Shown: piece by piece, positions 7,100 to 13,971 of the stretch
Layout: every line of letters starts with the position of its first letter
How positions within the stretch are numbered: the first letter of the stretch is position 1
NCBI GenBank assembly: GCA_016784625.1
Contig: JADHUF010000011.1
Span: 1-21,600 of the forward strand
DNA from: Candidatus Nitrosopumilus sp.
GTDB lineage: Archaea; Thermoproteota; Nitrososphaeria; Nitrososphaerales; Nitrosopumilaceae
Direction of reading: 5' to 3'
Length of the DNA stretch: 21,600 nucleotides
Translations under genes and position numbers: made by a program
Notes under the pieces: model-generated
Database searches by the model: none
The model's input: only the letters and a program-made list of their open reading frames with translations
Told to the model about the DNA's origin: nothing

Positions 7100-7152
7100 G
7101 ATTCTTGCAATTGTAAATTACTTGATAATAAATGATCAGTAAAAATTACGCA
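7100..7152 (-). repeat. 53-bp direct repeat, copy 1 (upstream of paralogue A)
   Basis: The 53 bases immediately before the ATG at 7099 match 7475-7527 with one mismatch (position 7123 versus 7498). The repeat includes a promoter box and a TGATCA palindrome. It ends abruptly; sequence beyond it differs between the copies. Confidence 0.9.
7124..7132 (-). promoter_or_regulatory. TATA-like box of paralogue A
   Basis: On the minus strand this is TTTATTATC, centred about 29 nt before the ATG at 7099. It sits directly downstream of TGATCA in BRE position. The identical element is present before the second paralogue. Confidence 0.45.
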
Positions 7153-7162
7153 TGAATAATTA

Positions 7163-7474
7163 TTACTCAAACTTTTTTTCGATAAATTCAGAAGGAGTGA
7201 TTTTCTTTTCTAATGCAGGAATTAATTTTTCTAAATCATGCATAGTATCTTCAATTTGATTTTTTTGATAAACACCAAGTTCTGAACCCATTCTTTGTTC
7301 ATATTCAGAAATTTCTACAGATAATTTTCTATAATCAGTCATTAGTTCATGAGCTTCTTTAAGTGGATTTGCAACATTATTCCAACCCCAAGTAAGTTTT
7401 GTAATTGCCGCAGCTAATTTAGAAGCTTGAATATCTTTAAGAAGACATTCTTCATCAAATTTTTCTGCTACCAT
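7163..7474 (-). CDS. Tandem paralogue B, hypothetical helical protein (103 aa)
   Basis: The sister copy of the gene at 6791-7099, again starting MVAEKFDEE. Trp is kept in LTWGWNN, and VEISEYEQRMGSELGVYQKN is close to its counterpart, while the segments around residues 12-25 and 35-50 have diverged (this copy has a Cys at residue 10). By eye about two thirds of residues are identical or similar. Mostly helical, soluble, no metal motif. It starts from its own near-identical promoter. It lies downstream of leuB on the same strand with a 76-nt gap that contains that promoter, so it need not belong to the ilv-leu operon. Function unknown. Confidence 0.65.
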   Translation of the reverse strand: MVAEKFDEECLLKDIQASKLAAAITKLTWGWNNVANPLKEAHELMTDYRKLSVEISEYEQRMGSELGVYQKNQIEDTMHDLEKLIPALEKKITPSEFIEKKFE

Positions 7475-7527
7475 GATTCTTGCAATTGTAAATTACTGGA
7501 TAATAAATGATCAGTAAAAATTACGCA
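7475..7527 (-). repeat. 53-bp direct repeat, copy 2 (upstream of paralogue B)
   Basis: It matches 7100-7152 at 52 of 53 positions and stands at the same place relative to its ATG. The two copies are exactly 375 bp apart. Confidence 0.9.
7499..7507 (-). promoter_or_regulatory. TATA-like box of paralogue B
   Basis: Minus-strand TTTATTATC is centred about 29 nt before the ATG at 7474, identical in sequence and spacing to the box of paralogue A. Confidence 0.45.
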
Positions 7528-7550
7528 CAAGTGGAAAAAAATATTCTGTT

Positions 7551-8564
7551 TTAGAGATTATCTGTAATTTGTTTAGTAAACTCAGTAGTAGTTTTATCAC
7601 CTCCAATGTCTTTTGTCTTGACACCAGATTTTACTAAATCAAAAATTGTGGATTCTAATTTTTGAGCAACTTCAAAACACTTTGAATCATTATGTTTAGC
7701 ACCAAGCCAATCAAGCATCATTTTAATTGAAAGTAAAAATGATGAAGGATTCGCAATGTTTTGCCCCGTAATATCAAATGCAGCACCATGAACTGGTTCA
7801 AACAATGCAAAATTATCACCGATATTAGCAGCAGGTGCCATTCCCAATCCCCCTACAACTTGAGAAGATTCATCAGAGAGGATATCACCAAACAAGTTTG
7901 TTGTAACTATGACATCAAATTCTTGTGGTTGACGAATTAAATTCATAGCACATGCATCCACATACATTTCTTCAAATGCAATTTCAGGATAATCCTTTGA
8001 TACATCAGCACATGCTTTAGCAAATAATCCATCTGTAACTCTCATAACATTTGATTTATGAACACATGTTACTTTTTTCTTGGAATTTCGTTGTTTTGCA
8101 GTTTCAAATGCGTATTTTGCAATTCGTTTTGATGCAGCCTCAGAAATTATCCTTAATGCCACTGCAGCATCCCCTACACGAAATTCTTTACCAGTATAAA
8201 GATCCTCGGTGTTTTCTCGAACAATTACCATGTCAATGTCATCACGTAAGGCAGGCATATGTGGATATGATTTTGCAGGACGAATATTTGCATAAAGATC
8301 AAGTATTCGTCTCAATACAACAATAACATCAGCTGCACTCTCACCAACAGGCGCTTTAAGACATACATCAGATTGTTTAATCACATTAATTGTTTCATCA
8401 GAAAGTGCCTTTCCTGTTTGTTCAAGGGTTTTATCGCCAGCAGATAATTTAGTGATTTCAAATTTTAAATCAAATTTATCATTAATGGTGTTTAATACAG
8501 AAATTGCAGCCTCAGATAATTCAGGACCAATTCCATCGCCAGTAATTAATGATATTTTATACAT
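7551..8564 (-). CDS. leuB: 3-isopropylmalate dehydrogenase
   Basis: This 337-residue NAD-type decarboxylating dehydrogenase oxidises 3-isopropylmalate in leucine synthesis. It begins ITGDGIGPE. Visible catalytic and substrate residues are Arg 85/86 and Arg 95 (LRRILDLYANIRPAK), Arg 116 and Tyr 123 (RENTEDLY), Lys 170 (VHKSNVMR), Asp 203 (YVDACAMN), Asp 227 and Asp 231 (GDILSD). The cofactor stretch FEPVHGAAFDITGQNIANP is of the NAD type. The sequence closely resembles the Sulfolobus tokodaii enzyme as I remember it (GESAADV, KVTCVHK). Homoisocitrate or methylmalate dehydrogenase are relatives, but leuA 33 nt upstream makes leuB the best reading. It is the last gene of ilvB-ilvN-leuA-leuB. leuC and leuD are not in the window. 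Confidence 0.9.
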   Translation of the reverse strand: MYKISLITGDGIGPELSEAAISVLNTINDKFDLKFEITKLSAGDKTLEQTGKALSDETINVIKQSDVCLKAPVGESAADVIVVLRRILDLYANIRPAKSYPHMPALRDDIDMVIVRENTEDLYTGKEFRVGDAAVALRIISEAASKRIAKYAFETAKQRNSKKKVTCVHKSNVMRVTDGLFAKACADVSKDYPEIAFEEMYVDACAMNLIRQPQEFDVIVTTNLFGDILSDESSQVVGGLGMAPAANIGDNFALFEPVHGAAFDITGQNIANPSSFLLSIKMMLDWLGAKHNDSKCFEVAQKLESTIFDLVKSGVKTKDIGGDKTTTEFTKQITDNL

Positions 8565-8597
8565 AGTAATACTTCACATCAAGGGAGATTTTAGGAT

Positions 8598-10112
8598 TTA
8601 GTTAACCTGTTTTTCTTTTAGCATTTTTTTGAGCATGATTCTATTAATACCATCAATTACTGCTTGAACACTAGTAGTTACAATATCTTCACCTACTGAT
8701 TTTGCTGAAACTCTATTTCCTTGTGCATCCTCAACACTAATTGTAACTTCACATAATGCAGTTGAACCACCAGAAATAGATGCTAAAGCATAATCTTTGA
8801 TTCTAATCTCTGAAATTTTTCCAGTAATCTTTTGAATTGCATTAAGTGAGGCATCAACTGGACCAACACCATGATCAGTTCCAGTATACTCTTTTCCATC
8901 AATATTTAATTTCACAAATGCATAAGGCATAGTTCCAATTCCAGTAGATACTGAAAATCCAGTTAATTGAACAATTCTTTTAATTCCTTCTTCACCTAAA
9001 ACTTCACTTGCAATAGAGAGTAATTCAACATCTGTGATTTGTTTTCCTTGATCACCTAACACCTTAACTTTATCAAGAATCTGTTGCGATTGTTCATCTG
9101 TTGGTTTTACTCCAAATTCTGCAAGCATTGCATTCATTCCATGAATTCCTGCATGTTTACCAACACGAAGTCGTCTCTTTCTTCCAACTAATTCAGGACT
9201 GATTGGCTCGTATGTAAGAGGGTTATTGAGTACACCATGAGTATGAATTCCAGACTCGTGTCCAAATGCATTATCTCCAACAATTGCCTTGTTTGGTTGA
9301 ACTTTAATTCCTACAATTTTTGAAATGTATCGTGAAGTATCATAGATTAATTCAGATTTGATGTTAGTTTCATATTTTTGCTTATGTGGTAAGCATTGTA
9401 ATGCCATAGAAAGCTCTTCTAATGAGGCATTTCCTGCACGCTCACCTATTCCATTAATTGTAACATGTGCACATGATGCACCAGCATGAATTCCAGATAA
9501 TGCATTTGCAACTGCTAAACCAAAGTCATTATGACAATGAACACTTACTGGAAGTTTTGTTGCAGCAATTGTATCAAGAGTTAATTCCGCCATATATTCA
9601 GGAGTAGAATATCCTACGGTATCTGGAATGTTAACTCTGTCTGCTCCTGCTTTTGCAACTTCACCAAATACTTTTTTTAAGAATTCTCTATCAGTTCTTG
9701 TAGCATCTTCAGCTGAAAATTCAACTTGAAGACCAAGTGATTTCCCATATTCTACTGCTTCAATTGCTTTTTCAAGTGCTTGGTCTCTAGTCATTTTGAG
9801 TTTATGCTCCAAGTGAATATCAGAAGTTGCAATGAATGTATGAATATAGTTTAATCCAGCATCAACTGCAGCATCAATATCTTTTTTGATAGTTCTCGTT
9901 AATCCTGCAATCTCACAAGATAGTCCTTCACTAGCAATCATCTTGACTGCTTTTAATTCACCATCAGAGATTACTGGGAACCCTGCTTCAATTGCATCAA
10001 CACCAAGTGCATCAAGTTTTTTGGCAATAGATAATTTTTGATCTGGAGATAAGGAAACCCCGAGAGTTTGCTCACCATCTCTTAATGTTGTATCAAATAT
10101 TCTAATTTTCAT
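8598..10112 (-). CDS. leuA: 2-isopropylmalate synthase
   Basis: This 504-residue enzyme condenses acetyl-CoA with 2-oxoisovalerate, the first step of leucine synthesis. The TIM-barrel catalytic domain (about 1-270) opens with DTTLRDGEQT (7-16; Arg 11 and Asp 12), and has HCHNDFGLAVANA with metal-binding His 192 and His 194, and NGIGERAGNAS. HTFIATSDIHLEHKLKM (91-107) is LeuA-like; citramalate synthases such as MJ1392 have a different stretch there. GHESGIHTHG (284-293) and the regulatory C-terminal domain (about 370-504, with GVGPVDASLNAI and SGGSTALCEVTI) imply leucine feedback. Its ATG overlaps the ilvN stop by 4 nt, so translation is probably coupled. Citramalate synthase is the main alternative. 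Confidence 0.9.
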   Translation of the reverse strand: MKIRIFDTTLRDGEQTLGVSLSPDQKLSIAKKLDALGVDAIEAGFPVISDGELKAVKMIASEGLSCEIAGLTRTIKKDIDAAVDAGLNYIHTFIATSDIHLEHKLKMTRDQALEKAIEAVEYGKSLGLQVEFSAEDATRTDREFLKKVFGEVAKAGADRVNIPDTVGYSTPEYMAELTLDTIAATKLPVSVHCHNDFGLAVANALSGIHAGASCAHVTINGIGERAGNASLEELSMALQCLPHKQKYETNIKSELIYDTSRYISKIVGIKVQPNKAIVGDNAFGHESGIHTHGVLNNPLTYEPISPELVGRKRRLRVGKHAGIHGMNAMLAEFGVKPTDEQSQQILDKVKVLGDQGKQITDVELLSIASEVLGEEGIKRIVQLTGFSVSTGIGTMPYAFVKLNIDGKEYTGTDHGVGPVDASLNAIQKITGKISEIRIKDYALASISGGSTALCEVTISVEDAQGNRVSAKSVGEDIVTTSVQAVIDGINRIMLKKMLKEKQVN

Positions 10113-10591
10113 GACCCACTCCGTTGCAAAGCTGCAACACCAGTTCGTGCAACATCAAGTATTCCAAATGGTTTTACTAATTCCTCAAATGCATGAATTT
10201 GATCAGGAGTTGCAGTTAATTCTACCATAAGGGATTCTTTTTTCACATCATGTACCTTTCCGCCATATGCATTAGCGATTTTGTTAACTTCCATACTGTC
10301 ATTAGCATTACTAAGTTTTATCTTAAAAAGACTAAGTTCACGGAATACAGTTTTGTGCTCATCTAAGTGTTTTACCTCTACTGTATCAATCATTTTATCG
10401 AGTTGCTTTACAATTTGTGCTACTTGTTTTTCATCACCAAATGTAGTAATAGTCATTCTAGAATAATCTGGATTTTCAGTTACGCCTACGGAGATACTAT
10501 CAATGTTAAAGTTCCTTGAACGGAAAAGATGAGTTACCTTAAACAAGATTCCAGGTTTGTTTTCAACTACTAAAGAAAGAATGGCCCACAT
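10109..10591 (-). CDS. ilvN: Acetolactate synthase small (regulatory) subunit
   Basis: This 160-residue subunit activates IlvB and makes it sensitive to valine-type feedback. The N-terminal ACT domain (about 1-75) has ILSLVVENKPGILFKVTHLF, FNIDSISVGVTENPDYSRMTI and the GDEKQVAQIVKQLDKMID helix, all standard IlvH/IlvN blocks. The second domain (about 85-158) ends in FGILDVARTGVAALQRG-like sequence. The length equals bacterial IlvH. It starts 9 nt after the ilvB stop and ends inside the leuA start, a tightly coupled arrangement. Confidence 0.95.
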   Translation of the reverse strand: MWAILSLVVENKPGILFKVTHLFRSRNFNIDSISVGVTENPDYSRMTITTFGDEKQVAQIVKQLDKMIDTVEVKHLDEHKTVFRELSLFKIKLSNANDSMEVNKIANAYGGKVHDVKKESLMVELTATPDQIHAFEELVKPFGILDVARTGVAALQRSGS

Positions 10592-10600
10592 GATTAATCA

Positions 10601-12313
10601 CTATGATGGTAAGATCATATCCGCAAGCGAAGTTCCAGGAGCTACAAATGGTAATACGTCTTCTTCAGGATCAATTGGGATGTCAATTACAGTTGCAACA
10701 TTATTGCTTAATGCTTCTTTGATTGCTTTATCAAGTTCATCCATGGATTGTGCTCTAAGTCCTTGAGCTCCATAAGATTGTGCTAATTTTACATAATCTG
10801 GACATTGATTTTGTTCAACTCCAATCATTCGTCTTTTATAGAAAGTTCTTTGCCATTGAGCTACCATTCCTAATGAAGAGTTGTTTAAAATGAATACAAT
10901 TACTGGGATGTCTTCTTGTACTGCAGTTGCAAGAGAGTTTTCAGTCATTGCAAAGCTACCATCACCTGCAATATCCACTACAGGAACATCAGGACGTGCT
11001 ACTTTTGCACCAATTGATGCTGGAAATCCCCAACCCATCGTACCAAGCCCAGTAGAACTAAAGAAAGTGCCAGGTTGAATTACATCATAAAATAATGATG
11101 CCCACATTTGGTGTTGTCCTACTTCAGTAGTTACAATAGCTTCTGGAGGCAATAGTTCACGGAGTTTACGTAAAATTTTAGCTGCACCCATTTCACCTGG
11201 ATGAAGTTTTAAGTTTTCTTTCCAGTAAGCTTTTGTCTCTTTGACATGTTTTACCCAAGGAGACTCTTCAGTTTTTTTAACTGCTCTTTGTAAAAGTAAT
11301 TTAATCATTATTCTAAGTGATACTTTAACATCGCCAACTACTGCAACCTGTGCTGTTTGGTTTTTACCAATTTCTGCAGGATCAACATCCATATGAATAA
11401 TTTTGAGCCTCTTTTCAAATGCCTCAAAGGTTCCAACTGATCTATCAGAAAATCTAGTACCTATTGCTAATACACAGTCAGCTTCTGTCATCATTTTGTT
11501 TGCCTCTGCATGTCCATGCATTCCAATTGGACCTAATGATAAAGGATGAGTTTCAGGAAATGCACCCTTTCCTTTGAAAGTAGTAACTACAGGAAGCATA
11601 AGAGTTTCAGCAATAGCTTGTAATTCAGCAAATGCTGATGAGATAATAGTTCCACCACCAGCTAAGATGATTGGTTTTTCTGCATGGAGTAACATATCAA
11701 TTGCTTTTTCACATGCAACAATATCAGGATCAGTCCAAGGATGATAACCTTGTATTCTAAATTCATCTGGAAATACCATCTCGGCTTCATTTTGTTGTAC
11801 ATCTTTTGGAATGTCAATTAATACAGGTCCTGGTCTACCAGTTTCTGCAATATAGAATCCTTTTCTTACAGCCTCTGGTACTTCAGCTGCAGTTCTTGGT
11901 TGATATGCATATTTTACAACAGGGTTTGCCATTCCAATAATATCACTTTCTTGAAATGCATCTTTTCCAATCATTGCTACGGGTACTTGACCAGTTACTG
12001 CAATCATTGGTGCAGAGTCAGCTTGCGCTGTTGCAATCCCAGTCAATATGTTAGTAGCACCAGGTCCTGATGTTGCAAAACATACACCTGGTTTTCTGCT
12101 AACTCGGCCAAATCCATCAGCCATATGAGCAGCTGACTGTTCATGTCTGGCCAAAATATGTCTAATATTACATCTAGCAAATTCATCATACATTGGAAGG
12201 TTTGCACCTCCCGGTAAGCCAAACACTTGTTTGACACCTTCCTTTTCCATAGCCACCATCAAGGCCTTAGCACCAGTCATAGTTTCCATTTTATTCATCA
12301 ATTCAATCTCCAT
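10601..12313 (-). CDS. ilvB: Acetolactate (acetohydroxyacid) synthase large subunit
   Basis: A 570-residue ThDP enzyme that makes acetolactate from pyruvate, or acetohydroxybutyrate with 2-oxobutyrate, feeding valine, leucine and isoleucine. Seen: FGLPGG (31-36), catalytic Glu 58 (RHEQSAAHMADG), the ThDP/Mg motif from GDGS (450-453) to NN (477-478), and Trp 487 (MVAQWQ), the conserved Trp of biosynthetic enzymes. Length is standard. First gene of the ilvB-ilvN-leuA-leuB operon. The start is uncertain: the first ATG (12313) is followed by Met 6, 9 and 12. A GGAG 9 nt before Met 6, and an AAATTTTAA element only about 20 nt before the first ATG, could favour Met 6 (12298). All choices add only residues outside the conserved domain. 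Confidence 0.96.
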   Translation of the reverse strand: MEIELMNKMETMTGAKALMVAMEKEGVKQVFGLPGGANLPMYDEFARCNIRHILARHEQSAAHMADGFGRVSRKPGVCFATSGPGATNILTGIATAQADSAPMIAVTGQVPVAMIGKDAFQESDIIGMANPVVKYAYQPRTAAEVPEAVRKGFYIAETGRPGPVLIDIPKDVQQNEAEMVFPDEFRIQGYHPWTDPDIVACEKAIDMLLHAEKPIILAGGGTIISSAFAELQAIAETLMLPVVTTFKGKGAFPETHPLSLGPIGMHGHAEANKMMTEADCVLAIGTRFSDRSVGTFEAFEKRLKIIHMDVDPAEIGKNQTAQVAVVGDVKVSLRIMIKLLLQRAVKKTEESPWVKHVKETKAYWKENLKLHPGEMGAAKILRKLRELLPPEAIVTTEVGQHQMWASLFYDVIQPGTFFSSTGLGTMGWGFPASIGAKVARPDVPVVDIAGDGSFAMTENSLATAVQEDIPVIVFILNNSSLGMVAQWQRTFYKRRMIGVEQNQCPDYVKLAQSYGAQGLRAQSMDELDKAIKEALSNNVATVIDIPIDPEEDVLPFVAPGTSLADMILPS

Positions 12314-12508
12314 AATTTTAATGTGTTAAAATTTTGAGCAAACTTTACAGTAGAACAACAACTTGCAAGTTATTGCCAAGTGGTCCAGTTAATTTTCTGC
12401 TCATTGAAATCAAAAAATAAAACGAATTGATAATTAATAAAGATTATCAGAAAAACAATCGAGATTTCACCCATATTGTGCGAAGACTTAAACTAATAAT
12501 TTACATAT
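12314..12508. promoter_or_regulatory. Divergent control region of the ilv-leu operon and the SnoaL-like gene
   Basis: This 195-bp gap separates ilvB (minus) from the SnoaL-like gene (plus). It holds several AT-rich candidate boxes on the minus strand (AAATTTTAA about 20 nt and TTTATTAATT about 125 nt before the ilvB ATG), a perfect 12-bp palindrome at 12360-12371, and a 34-codon minus-strand open frame at 12370-12474. No tRNA, riboswitch or T-box-like structure is recognisable by eye. It is the longest non-coding stretch in the window, as expected if this operon is regulated. Confidence 0.4.
12360..12371. repeat. Perfect 12-bp palindrome upstream of ilvB
   Basis: AACTTGCAAGTT is self-complementary with no spacer and lies 47 nt before the ilvB ATG. 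It would suit a dimeric regulator such as an Lrp/AsnC-type protein, but a 12-bp palindrome is expected about five times by chance in a window this size, so the function is speculative. Confidence 0.3.
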
Positions 12509-12928
12509 TTGAAATTGGTTGTTTTGTCAGATAATGAAGAAATTATAAAAATTATTGAAACATTGTTTCAAGCAGGAGTAACAAAAGAGATATCAACATT
12601 AAAAGACATCCATCTTAATGATCCAAAATTTTCAAGTTTTAGTGATTTACCACCATATGATCTTAAAGATTATCAAACCACATTAGAATTAGAAGAATTA
12701 CGATTTGTAAGTATTTCAGATTACACTTATGAAATAAAAAATCCAAAAATTAGTATTTTTGGAGATACAGCTGTAGTCGCATTAGAATTAATTCAAAAAG
12801 GAATGCTAGTTGACAATAAAGCATACACTGGAGAACACATGGTAATTACTGGACGTGCAACATTTGTTTTGGTAAAAAAACCAACATGGAAAATTGCACA
12901 CATTCATCTATCAAAGATAGATGGATAA
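12509..12928 (+). CDS. SnoaL-like (NTF2-fold) domain protein
   Basis: A 139-residue (or slightly shorter) protein. The pattern is an N-terminal helix (EEIIKIIETLFQAG), a variable region, then strands ISIFGDTAVVALELIQKG, TGEHMVITGRATFVLVKK and TWKIAHIHLSKIDG. The ending W-K-I-A-H-I-H-L-S is the hallmark last strand of SnoaL_3/NTF2-like domains, which serve as small cone-shaped ligand-binding or enzymatic modules. No catalytic residue set can be assigned. There is no ATG. The listed start is TTG at 12509; TTGs at 12515 and 12524 are possible, and the last would give MSDNEEIIK, a natural-looking N-terminus. Its 3' end forms a perfect hairpin and stops 1 nt before the convergent aldolase stop. 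Confidence 0.7.
   Translation: MKLVVLSDNEEIIKIIETLFQAGVTKEISTLKDIHLNDPKFSSFSDLPPYDLKDYQTTLELEELRFVSISDYTYEIKNPKISIFGDTAVVALELIQKGMLVDNKAYTGEHMVITGRATFVLVKKPTWKIAHIHLSKIDG
12905..12923. terminator. Perfect 8-bp stem, 3-nt loop at convergent gene ends
   Basis: CATCTATC-AAA-GATAGATG folds into an 8-bp hairpin at the very end of the SnoaL-like gene, just before its stop and just past the stop of the opposing aldolase gene. It is readable from both strands and could mark or protect both mRNA 3' ends. There is no long T-run directly after it on either strand, so terminator activity is a guess; the inverted repeat itself is certain. Confidence 0.35.
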
Positions 12929-12929
12929 T

Positions 12930-13925
12930 CTATTTCTTAGTAGGAACAGATTTGGTTTGAGGTTTATTTTGATTAGGTTTGTTTTGTGTAGGTTTTGATT
13001 TGTTTGATTTATTTTGATTAGGTTTGTTTTGTGTAGGTTTTGATTTGTTTGATTTATTTTGATTAGGTTTGTTTTGTGTAGGTTTTGATTTGTTTGATTT
13101 ATTTTGATTAGGTTTGTTTTTATTTTGTTTCTTTTGTGGGCCTTCACTAACTAGTTTTTTGTACAAGTTGTATGCTTGATCAACAGTTGAATTTCCATGA
13201 ACTATAGATCGTACTGCCTTAATCATAGCAACCGGATGTTCGGATTGCCAGATGTTTCGACCCATATCAACTCCAACTGCACCACCTTTGATTGAGTTGT
13301 ATGTTAGTTGCAATGCATCACGTTCTGAAATTTTCTTTCCACCTGCAACAATAATTGGAACAGGACATGATTGAACAACTTTTTCAAAATTATCACAATA
13401 GTATGTTTTAACAATGTGTGCACCTTGTTCAGCTGCAACTCTACAAGCCAATGAGAGATATCGGGCATCTTTTCCTAATTCTTTCCCAACTGCAGTAACA
13501 GCTAAAACAGGAATTCCATATGCTTCGGCTTCACTGACTAATTTTCCAAGATTAGTAATAGTTTGATTTTCATATTTTGAGCCAACAAAGATAGACATTG
13601 CAAGTGCACTAGCATTAAGTCTAATTGCATCCTGGATAGAGACGGTGATATCTTCTTTAGACAAGTCCTCACCGATAATACTTGATCCTCCAGATACTCT
13701 CAACACTATTGGAGTCTCAGTAGTTGCAGGAACAGATGTTCTTTGAATACCTCTTGTAACCATTAAAGAATCACAGTATTTCAAAAGCGGAGCAATTACT
13801 TTCCGTGGATTTTCTAATTTTTCAGTTGGACCAAGAAAATATCCATGATCAACTGCTAACATCAATGCACGATTATCATGTGGTTTAATGATTTGTGATA
13901 TTCTATTTTTTAATCCCCAATCCAT
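12930..13925 (-). CDS. LsrF/DhnA-type class I aldolase (thiolase-like) with repetitive C-terminal tail
   Basis: The first 260 residues are a TIM-barrel class I aldolase very like E. coli LsrF (3-hydroxy-5-phosphonooxypentane-2,4-dione thiolase): MDWGLKNRIS, MLAVDHGYFLGPTE, VTRGIQRTSVP, GGKKISERDAL and GVDMGRNIWQSEHPVAMIKAV. Lys 173 in HIVKTYY aligns with the LsrF Schiff-base lysine (K203). Class I fructose-bisphosphate aldolase and ADH synthase are relatives, so the substrate is open. From about residue 264 a 65-residue tail of Lys, Asn, Pro, Gln, Ser and Thr follows: three exact 15-residue repeats plus a partial fourth, probably disordered and strongly basic. LsrF homologues end where the tail begins. 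It lies 46 nt after an MDR dehydrogenase gene on the same strand, a likely operon partner. Confidence 0.85.
   Translation of the reverse strand: MDWGLKNRISQIIKPHDNRALMLAVDHGYFLGPTEKLENPRKVIAPLLKYCDSLMVTRGIQRTSVPATTETPIVLRVSGGSSIIGEDLSKEDITVSIQDAIRLNASALAMSIFVGSKYENQTITNLGKLVSEAEAYGIPVLAVTAVGKELGKDARYLSLACRVAAEQGAHIVKTYYCDNFEKVVQSCPVPIIVAGGKKISERDALQLTYNSIKGGAVGVDMGRNIWQSEHPVAMIKAVRSIVHGNSTVDQAYNLYKKLVSEGPQKKQNKNKPNQNKSNKSKPTQNKPNQNKSNKSKPTQNKPNQNKSNKSKPTQNKPNQNKPQTKSVPTKK
12971..13105. repeat. Perfect 45-bp tandem repeat, three copies plus partial fourth
   Basis: Units at 12971-13015, 13016-13060 and 13061-13105 are identical base for base. A partial fourth copy continues from 13106 for 15 bases before diverging, and similar degenerate sequence flanks the other side. 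45 bp is a multiple of three, so copy-number change keeps the aldolase frame. In protein each unit is KPNQN-KSNKS-KPTQN, itself three Lys-led pentads, suggesting growth from a 15-bp unit. Synonymous sites are identical too, pointing to recent expansion or homogenisation. Confidence 0.97.
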
Positions 13926-13971
13926 TTCTCTTCGATTTTGAAATAATGAAAATACCTTTCTTAAGCCTTTC

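Noticed and set aside
7100..7527. 53-bp direct repeats as IS ends or attachment sites.
   Set aside because: Each copy sits at the same place before a paralogous gene, and there is no transposase or integrase. A gene duplication with its promoter explains them.
12971..13120. Direct repeats as a possible CRISPR array.
   Set aside because: The units abut with no spacers and lie inside a coding frame.
12911..13147. A second minus-strand frame (78 codons) through the 45-bp repeat.
   Set aside because: It is open only because the repeat unit lacks stops in this frame and is a multiple of three. The aldolase frame runs continuously from a conserved enzyme into the repeat.
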